This document shows positions 7,201 to 11,173 of a DNA stretch of 11,173 nucleotides, piece by piece (position 1 is the first letter of the stretch; each line of letters begins with the position of its first letter). Source of the DNA: an uncultured Clostridia bacterium (lineage in GTDB: Bacteria; Bacillota; Clostridia; Oscillospirales; Ruminococcaceae); the NCBI GenBank assembly GCA_947629275.1, contig CANRDG010000058.1, positions 1 through 11,173 on the forward strand. Direction: 5' to 3'. Under the pieces are notes generated by a model. That model was given only the letters and a program-made list of their open reading frames with translations. It was not told the DNA's origin and did not search any database. The position numbers and the translations under genes are program-made.

Positions 7201-8472
7201 GTTACTGTTCCTGCTTTGGGTCACACAATGGGCGAATGGGAAGAAATTATTTCACAAAGCACCGGCGAAGTAAACGAGCAAAGAAAATGCGAAGTTTGCG
7301 GATATACCGAAACCAGAGGCATGGATCTTGAAAACCACAAGTGGAATAAAGAATCCACTATAGACGTTGAACCTACTTGCACAACAGGGGGCAGCGAGTC
7401 TATTCACTGCTCTGTATGCGGACTTACAAAGCCCGGCAGCTCGAAACCTATTCCTGCCAAGGGTCACACATGGGGCGAGTGGAAAGAACTTGTTTCACCC
7501 GACTGCGACGACAGCGGCGCTCAGGAAAGAGAATGTACTGTCTGCAGTACTAAAGAAACAAAGAACCTTTCACCGAACGGTCACACTTGGGAAGATCACT
7601 ACACCGTTGACAAAGCGGTTACCTGCCTTGAAGACGGCAGCGAATCCATACACTGCACAAAGTGCGATGCGGTAAAGGAAAGCAGAACTATCCCTGCACT
7701 TGGTCATCACACACCTGCGGCTGAAAGAAAGGGAGCAAAGGCTGCCACACCTACCGAGGACGGCTACACAGGCGACGTTGTATGCGAAGTCTGCGACGAA
7801 GTTCTTGAAAAGGGTGAAGTTATACCGGCAACTATGGGTACTCTCGATGTAAATTCCGAAACCGGCGAAGGCGCACCTGCTCTTAAGCTTTCTGAAAGCG
7901 ACAAGTTAGCGCTTGAAGATGCGGCTCTTACAGCTGAAGAGAAAGAAGCTCTGAGCAACGGCGCTGACATTGACATCATACTTTCGATAGATGACGCCAC
8001 TGCAACCGTTACAGATAATGACAAGACTTTGACTGATACGGCTATAGCAGGCAAATACACCTTAGGTCAGTTTATCAACATCGAAATAACCAAGAAAATC
8101 AACGGCAAGGAATTTGCTGTAACTCAGCTTGGCAAGGAGATAAGCCTTACAATAGTAGTTCCCGACTCGCTGAAAGCTGAGGGCAGAACTTATGCTATAG
8201 TTCGCATACATGACGGCGAGGCTGACATACTCAGCGACATCGACAGCGATGAGGACACTATCACATTCAAGACCGACAAATTCTCGGTTTACGCGATAGT
8301 TTACACCGACAAGGCTGCCACACCGCCAACGCCCGACAGCAGCACTCCTGACAGCAGTCTGAATGACAATTCACCCGCTACAGGCGGAGACTTCTCGCTG
8401 GTATTCATGATACTGGCAGCTGCCGTACTCGGCGCTGTATGCGTTATCCGCAAGGAAAACAAAGCACACTAA
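4294..8472 (+). CDS. Large cell-wall-anchored surface protein with GLUG beta-helix, InlB-like repeat, Ig-like segments and a cysteine-rich repeat array
   Basis: The product is 1392 residues from GTG 4294 (ATG 4285 would add three). Residues 1-38 are a signal peptide: basic KKR, a hydrophobic stretch, then ADASA as cleavage region. Residues 45-250 form a beta-helix, with GLUG-like repeats at about 149-245 (GTIKNLRVSG, GTIENCYAEGSV, GTIKNCFADV). Residues 389-472 resemble an InlB B/Listeria-Bacteroides repeat (KFAGWQENG, AYTAKYRN). Residues 475-680 look Ig-like (TDKAGNETIYKVTING). Residues 687-1182 carry twelve cysteine units, described separately. Residues 1185-1340 are a beta-rich domain often seen next to such anchors (ITFKTDKFSVYAIVY). 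A Pro/Ser/Thr linker leads to SPATGG at 1360-1365, a hydrophobic helix and a charged tail. It is expected to be exported and sortase-linked. The ligand is unknown; adhesion or a structural role is inference. It has its own promoter and terminator. Arginine is often AGA here, unlike the CGC-rich neighbours. Confidence 0.92.
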   Translation: MLKMTTAKKRIYGLITAVVFAMTLLPLGGLFDKADASAAGTSDSTFSFTLQGDGTETSPYKINTKQDLENMRDAIAKKYTPENSNGDSGKQPAVSAHYKLTADIESLTDWTPICASTDFEGTFDGNGHKISFSIDGNTSDKRAYYLSLFGKNKGTIKNLRVSGTIVNGGFFVGLIAGTNGDSGTIENCYAEGSVKGAYAIGGIAGINDGTIKNCFADVTSSGSSSSLGAISGTSKNSITNSCYKDNGLPAVAAPTGDAAKTIVALSADDVKKGKAAWILRQNQDTSDSLYWGQKLSEDGKEDVPSLKGNDDDRVFKAEFLLKTTDTTVTVAEEYANNDGHFTKPKVEYDKDGQTAGDKWYTDEKLETEYNFTEKVTQDIQLYSSESLKDYTITLDVGNGTLNAEGWTKGDGENTYTKTYNKGTETFELPTPTAPKGEKFAGWQENGNSGEQEKVTITTGSTGDKAYTAKYRNAQGPVITATLDSHVWTSMSTGENVYVNKQTVKVEATVTDEQDKDLNTIYYYISDDILTAETLKGYGSQYWIVYQNGVSVSPANKTNRRYVYFKATDKDGNVTYVSTAGIVFDLSAPTISGITNGATYCERIEFTVNDVNLSKVDVGGQVLFDASVVAASEDGGIVAAAIGDNKFTAKFDHDGSKEVTITVTDKAGNETIYKVTINGKHIKGMTVTEMRRAASCINIGEGTKLTYCKVCNCIIERDDNYTEKMTPHSWSSWTEVSSKLCGDTTRQRRCRNCGLVETETEGGSHKWAEDYTIDKEPTCINPGYKSKHCTVCGISNPEDTVPVGTLAHQAGDVKTKITEATCTEEGQKETTVYCVNCMVEMGTTYETIPAKGHVFSEWAAVETNNPESTTLKRVCQICGYSETKTDDKDHNWDTNWTIDKAATCTSDGSRSHHCLNGCGSTKDSETIPAMGHKPQDAVREAVMPSTCTDAGRYNDVIYCDTCNERISSTPVTVPALGHTMGEWEEIISQSTGEVNEQRKCEVCGYTETRGMDLENHKWNKESTIDVEPTCTTGGSESIHCSVCGLTKPGSSKPIPAKGHTWGEWKELVSPDCDDSGAQERECTVCSTKETKNLSPNGHTWEDHYTVDKAVTCLEDGSESIHCTKCDAVKESRTIPALGHHTPAAERKGAKAATPTEDGYTGDVVCEVCDEVLEKGEVIPATMGTLDVNSETGEGAPALKLSESDKLALEDAALTAEEKEALSNGADIDIILSIDDATATVTDNDKTLTDTAIAGKYTLGQFINIEITKKINGKEFAVTQLGKEISLTIVVPDSLKAEGRTYAIVRIHDGEADILSDIDSDEDTITFKTDKFSVYAIVYTDKAATPPTPDSSTPDSSLNDNSPATGGDFSLVFMILAAAVLGAVCVIRKENKAH
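6352..7839 (+). repeat. Twelve-unit cysteine-rich repeat array with C-A-B higher order
   Basis: The encoded protein has twelve CxxC centres (one is CxxxC, HCLNGCG at about 7027), spaced 117-135 bases apart. Three unit classes recur. Class A (37-39 residues) has W-x-x-x followed by R/K-x-C-x-x-CG-x-x-ET and ends in H-x-W. Class B (42-43) has TIDKxxTCxxxGSxSxHCxxCG and ends in IPAxGH. Class C (41-46) has TCTxxG-x-x-x-x-VYCxxC and ends in IPAxGH. Approximate unit spans are C 6352-6480, A 6481-6591, B 6592-6717, C 6718-6855, A 6856-6966, B 6967-7092, C 7093-7230, A 7231-7344, B 7345-7473, A 7474-7590, B 7591-7716 and C 7717-7839. I count 34 cysteines in this stretch and 6 in the rest of the protein. 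Confidence 0.88.
8371..8469 (+). other. Sortase sorting signal (SPATG, hydrophobic helix, charged tail)
   Basis: The codons encode SPATGG, then about 20 mostly hydrophobic residues (FSLVFMILAAAVLGAVCVI) and a basic tail RKENKAH. This is the standard three-part cell-wall sorting signal. The SPxTG type resembles motifs used by class B/D-like sortases of Clostridia rather than classical LPxTG. No sortase gene is in the window. Confidence 0.85.
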
Positions 8473-8484
8473 AATTTAAGCAAT

Positions 8485-8521
8485 AAAAAATGGTCCTCAC
8501 TTATGTGGGGATCATTTTTTT
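8485..8521. terminator. Bidirectional rho-independent terminator between convergent genes
   Basis: An 11-bp stem (8490-8500 with 8505-8515, containing two G-T wobbles) has a TTAT loop. An A-run (8485-8490) flanks one side and a T-run (8515-8521) the other, so it works on both strands. The TGA stop of the minus-strand methyltransferase (8512-8514) lies inside the stem. Confidence 0.9.
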
Positions 8522-9159
8522 GCCTCTGCACAGATCATATCGCTGTCGAGGTAGGTATGAAGTATTATTTTTTCAAATCCTGCACCGCTTAAAAGCTTTG
8601 TCAACTGCTCTTTTGTCGGCAAGAATAAATCGTACTCTTTAGCATTTTTAAGAGTTTTCTCTGCAAGCCCTTCCCTGCCGTACTCGTCAAGCGCAATCAG
8701 AAAAGTGCCGCCGCCTTTCAGCACGCGGTAAACTTCTTTCAGCTCGCTTTGCGGAGACTTCCAGAAATAAAAGCTTTCAACCGTTAAAATAACGTCAAAC
8801 ATTTCATCTTCAAACGGCATATCAGCCACCTGTGCGCGCTTAATAAACATTTTGCCGCTCTCTATATCTGCGGCATTGTTTTTTGCGGCAAGTTGCACAG
8901 CTGTTTCGGAATGGTCTATACCAAAAAGTTTACCCTTTGGCAGCATACGCGACATTTTAGAAAGCGCCGCGCCGCCTCCACAGCCTATATCTAAAACCGT
9001 TTCATTTCCGCAAAAAGATACAAGCGAAAGCGCGCGGTCGGTAAGCAGAGAATGGCTGTCATTCATGCGCGTCAGCATTGCTTCCCCTGCCTCGCCGCGC
9101 GGATCTGACGGGTCGCCGAGACGCGTTATTTCCTCCTGCGTGAGCTTTGAAATATCCAT
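8512..9159 (-). CDS. Class I SAM-dependent methyltransferase (Methyltransf_11/25-like)
   Basis: This 215-residue protein has a Rossmann-type methyltransferase core. Motif I is VLDIGCGGGAALSKM at residues 55-69, the SAM glycine loop. Asp82 in FGIDHSE fits the acidic residue that binds the SAM ribose. VADMPFEDEMFDVILTVESFYFW (111-133) covers the adenine-binding acidic motif and strand 4. YRVLKGGGTFLIAL (144-157) is the usual post-motif region. The substrate cannot be named; small metabolites are typical for this subfamily, and ubiquinone/menaquinone-type annotations would be over-reading. The first 48 residues are a poorly conserved cap. The gene starts 9 bases after the preceding stop and has only a weak SD (GAGGG, 13 bases upstream), so translation is probably coupled. 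It is the last gene of the minus-strand operon. Confidence 0.88.
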   Translation of the reverse strand: MDISKLTQEEITRLGDPSDPRGEAGEAMLTRMNDSHSLLTDRALSLVSFCGNETVLDIGCGGGAALSKMSRMLPKGKLFGIDHSETAVQLAAKNNAADIESGKMFIKRAQVADMPFEDEMFDVILTVESFYFWKSPQSELKEVYRVLKGGGTFLIALDEYGREGLAEKTLKNAKEYDLFLPTKEQLTKLLSGAGFEKIILHTYLDSDMICAEAKK

Positions 9160-9168
9160 ATATCAGTA

Positions 9169-9792
9169 TCAGCCCTCGCCGCCGTTTTTAAGTATTTCGG
9201 TATAGTCAACAGTTTCGCCGACGGACGAAATGCTGTAGGAGGTCAGACAGTCTTTAGTCCACGAGCAGCGGTTGAGAATATCCGGCGTTACGCTTGTCGA
9301 AACTTCCGAATAAGTCATCGGGTACGCCGAAACATAGCCGCCCAGCAGCACCGAGCGTTCAAAGCCGTGCTCCGAAAGCAGCGCAGCAAGCTCGTCAACT
9401 GCCTTTTTCAGTATCATGCTGCGAGTGCCTTTGTAGTACATTTTAAGACCCTCAACATTTATCTTGAACGTTATCTGCTTGCGAAGCTCTTCTCCCTCAA
9501 GCGTTTTCATTTCAAGAACGTCTTCGGTTATGCCCTCGGGGTCGCTGTGCCATGTAAGCCTTTTGAGATATTTACGTATCTCGGGCGTGCGTATGTGCAA
9601 AAGCGCCTGCCAGACCCTCGAAAAATTGCCCTCGGCGGCTATAACATAGCAGTTGTCGCCGCATTTTTGCATACCGTGTTCTTCGCACTCCTCGCGCACG
9701 GCTGTATAAATGGAATCAAGAACGTAAACGCCCTCGCTCTCCACCTTTTCGTCGTCGATCTCAAATTCTATTCTGTACATTCCTTCTGACAT
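9169..9792 (-). CDS. Unrecognised conserved-looking cytoplasmic protein, 207 residues
   Basis: I do not recognise this family. The protein is soluble and acidic, with no signal peptide or membrane segment. The N-terminal half (about 5-90) looks like an alternating alpha/beta unit: YRIEFEIDDEKV, then helix SIYTAVREECEEHG, then a strand with CGDNCYVIAAEG. Residues 108-150 include a second beta stretch (KQITFKINVEGLKMYY) and a long helix (MILKKAVDELAALLSEHGF). The C-terminal 50 residues are rich in Ser/Thr/Tyr. It is judged real because it fits between two genes with gaps of 13 and 9 bases. It also has a proper SD (GAGAGGTG, 9800-9807) overlapping the permease stop, and it keeps an open frame over its full length. 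An internal Met5 is an alternative start. Its job with the permease and methyltransferase is unknown. Confidence 0.72.
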   Translation of the reverse strand: MSEGMYRIEFEIDDEKVESEGVYVLDSIYTAVREECEEHGMQKCGDNCYVIAAEGNFSRVWQALLHIRTPEIRKYLKRLTWHSDPEGITEDVLEMKTLEGEELRKQITFKINVEGLKMYYKGTRSMILKKAVDELAALLSEHGFERSVLLGGYVSAYPMTYSEVSTSVTPDILNRCSWTKDCLTSYSISSVGETVDYTEILKNGGEG

Positions 9793-9805
9793 TTTTAAAC
9801 ACCTC

Positions 9806-10942
9806 TCAATTTATTTTATAAAGCGACAGTCCTGCCGCCTGTATCACAAAAAGTATCAGCAAAAACGTTATATTAAGCACACCGAAAATAAGCACGTATT
9901 TTTTCATTCCCTCTCTGTCGCGCCTGCGATATTCGCTTAAAGTTATAAGACTTGCAAGCGACGCTATCGGCGTACCCAAACCGCCTATATTAACCGCCAC
10001 GAGCAGGTCGCTGTAAGCTTTTGTAAAGTGTGAGAGCATAACAGCCGTGGGCACGTTGCTCATCACCTGGCAGCACAAAACGCCTATCGCCAGTTCCCTG
10101 CCCGGCAAAATATCCATAAGCGTTTCCCTTACCGCCGATATGCGCGCCATATTTCCCGAAAACACGAAAAAAGCAGCAAACGTCGCAAGCAAAGGGTAGT
10201 TTACGTCTTTGAGAGCCTTTCTGTCCAAGATGAGCATTGCAAAGGTAACTATCGCGGTACAGGCCAGGTATGGTATGACCCGAAGCACACCAAGAATTGA
10301 CACCACAAAAAGCACACTGTAAACCACCGTTCTTGACTTGTGGAAGGTGTACTCCTCGCGGTTTTCAAGGTGCATGGGCTCGCGCGGTATTACAATACAG
10401 CACACCGCAATAAGCAAAAACGCCGCCGCGAACGGCACTGTCATTATCTCTATAAAAGCAGCTGTATCTATATTGAAATATGAGTACAGATACAAATTTT
10501 GCGGATTGCCGAACGGAGTTATCATGCCGCCCAAATTTGCGGCTATGTTTTGCAGCACGAACGTGTACGCCATGTATTTTTTCTTGTTTGTGGCGGCAAG
10601 CACGAAGTACCCAAGCGGCAGAAACGTCAGCAGGGCCATGTCGTTGGCAAGCAGCATAGAGCCTGCATAGGTTATGAACACAACGCCTATCACCACGTTG
10701 CGCACGTTGCTTAGGCTATGTACTATCTTCTCGGCGGCAAGCTCAAAGGTATGTATCCTCGCAAAACCGCAGACTACCTCCAGCGTGCAGAAAAGACAGG
10801 CAAGCGTTTTCAGGTCAAAATAGCCTGCATACTGCCTGTCAGGCGGAACGAAAAAGCAAGTCACAAGCGCCGCAAGCATAGCAATGCACAAAACAGGCTG
10901 CTTTTTGAAAGCGCCCACGGCGGCGGACATCATCTTATGCAC
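9806..10942 (-). CDS. Ion-transporter-superfamily permease (CitMHS/ArsB/NhaD-like)
   Basis: The product is 378 residues from GTG 10942 and is an integral membrane protein with about 10-11 hydrophobic segments. Conserved features of the CitMHS/ArsB group are visible in two half-repeats. They are ANDMALLTFLPLG (about 100-111), AANLGGMITPFGNPQN (134-149) and, in the second half, VMSNVPTAVMLSHF (293-306) followed by NIGGLGTPIASLASLI (318-333). The paired NP/NVP re-entrant motifs bind substrate and sodium in relatives. Substrates in this superfamily include di/tricarboxylates, arsenite and Na+/H+ exchange; no residue here settles which. No ars genes are near. GTG 10942 is chosen because GAGGTG lies 10 bases upstream; an ATG at 11023 would add 27 polar residues but has no SD, and ATG 10933 is also possible. 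It is the first gene of a three-gene operon. Confidence 0.85.
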   Translation of the reverse strand: MHKMMSAAVGAFKKQPVLCIAMLAALVTCFFVPPDRQYAGYFDLKTLACLFCTLEVVCGFARIHTFELAAEKIVHSLSNVRNVVIGVVFITYAGSMLLANDMALLTFLPLGYFVLAATNKKKYMAYTFVLQNIAANLGGMITPFGNPQNLYLYSYFNIDTAAFIEIMTVPFAAAFLLIAVCCIVIPREPMHLENREEYTFHKSRTVVYSVLFVVSILGVLRVIPYLACTAIVTFAMLILDRKALKDVNYPLLATFAAFFVFSGNMARISAVRETLMDILPGRELAIGVLCCQVMSNVPTAVMLSHFTKAYSDLLVAVNIGGLGTPIASLASLITLSEYRRRDREGMKKYVLIFGVLNITFLLILFVIQAAGLSLYKIN

Positions 10943-10952
10943 GGTAAATTTA

Positions 10953-10958
10953 CACCTC
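10953..10958 (-). promoter_or_regulatory. Ribosome binding site supporting the GTG start of the permease
   Basis: On the minus strand GAGGTG is followed after 10 bases by GTG 10942. The farther upstream ATG at 11023 has a pyrimidine-mixed leader with no purine-rich SD. Confidence 0.55.
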
Positions 10959-11041
10959 GATAAATTTCTGAAATGTTGCAAAATATCTGCCGGATACGTC
11001 GGGAGCAGATCTATGGTCTGCATATCGACGAGAACATAAAA

Positions 11042-11071
11042 ATATAATAAATCATTTATGATTTATTATAT
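11042..11071. promoter_or_regulatory. Perfect 30-bp palindrome over the -10 and transcription start, candidate operator
   Basis: The left arm ATATAATAAATCAT (11042-11055) and right arm ATGATTTATTATAT (11058-11071) are exact reverse complements around a TT centre. The right arm contains the -10 box, and the predicted start lies at the centre. A dimeric repressor bound here would block RNA polymerase. The predicted transcript begins near the centre, so the whole palindrome would not form a hairpin in the operon mRNA. The regulator is not identified in the window. Confidence 0.7.
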
Positions 11072-11093
11072 CACATAGCGCTGATTTTTACAA
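11065..11093 (-). promoter_or_regulatory. Promoter of the permease-unknown-methyltransferase operon
   Basis: Read on the minus strand, TTGTAA (11088-11093) is followed by a 17-base spacer and a consensus TATAAT (11065-11070). TG just before the -10, with one base between, makes it an extended -10. Transcription should start near 11058, giving a leader of about 115 bases to GTG 10942. Bases 11094-11173 upstream show an A/T-rich tract and no gene. Confidence 0.82.
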
Positions 11094-11173
11094 GTGTTTT
11101 TTATTACTCAAAAAGTACAGATCGGCTTGTCGCCAAAGAACGCAAGAGCAATTGATAATATTTAGTGAAAAGT

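Noticed and set aside
6352..7839. Regularly spaced repeats as a possible CRISPR array
   Set aside because: The period is about 117-135 bases, the repeats are diverged at DNA level, and they encode in-frame Cys motifs in one open gene.
9806..11023. Arsenite export (ArsB) as a specific assignment for the permease
   Set aside because: The superfamily motifs fit, but there is no arsR, arsC or arsA nearby and no residue that separates arsenite from carboxylate transport.

Overview
The window looks like chromosome from a low-to-mid GC Gram-positive anaerobe of the Clostridia, most likely a gut Ruminococcus/Oscillospiraceae relative. Three things point there: strong Shine-Dalgarno sites, a sortase-type surface protein with a (S/N)PxTG-like anchor, and cysteine repeats ending in IPAxGH of a kind common in surface proteins of gut Clostridia. 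The assignment to a class is inference from gene content; no rRNA or other marker gene is present.

Region 1 (1-4070, + strand) is a compact gene run. It starts with the 3' part of a polysaccharide/lipid-linked oligosaccharide flippase (MOP superfamily). Then come a small PC4-like single-stranded nucleic-acid-binding protein of the YdbC family, a PfkB-family sugar-phosphate kinase closest to 1-phosphofructokinase, and a PLP-dependent Orn/Lys/Arg decarboxylase of the short (YaaO-like) form. The last three overlap by 1 and 4 bases, so they are probably translationally coupled. The run closes with a rho-independent terminator at 4034-4070.

Region 2 (4071-8521) is one large, independently transcribed surface-protein gene. 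It has a near-consensus extended -10 promoter (4185-4213), a 9-bp inverted repeat spanning the 5' leader, and a good SD that favours a GTG start at 4294. The 1392-residue product has a signal peptide, a GLUG-type beta-helix, an InlB-like repeat, Ig-like segments, a 12-unit cysteine-rich array, a C-terminal beta domain and an SPATG sorting signal. The cysteine array is ordered C-A-B-C-A-B-C-A-B-A-B-C from three unit classes of about 46, 37 and 42 residues. This is the most distinctive structure in the window.

Region 3 (8485-11093, - strand) converges on region 2 through a shared bidirectional terminator. It is a three-gene operon: an ion-transporter-superfamily anion permease (CitMHS/ArsB-like), an unrecognised 207-residue protein, and a class I SAM-dependent methyltransferase, with gaps of 13 and 9 bases. 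Its promoter (-35 at 11088-11093, -10 at 11065-11070) is overlapped by a perfect 30-bp palindrome (11042-11071) that looks like a repressor operator. The last 80 bases hold nothing I can name.

I see no mobile element, CRISPR array, tRNA or rRNA. No clear new multi-gene system is evident. The items most worth following are the cysteine array, the palindromic operator and the unknown protein of region 3.
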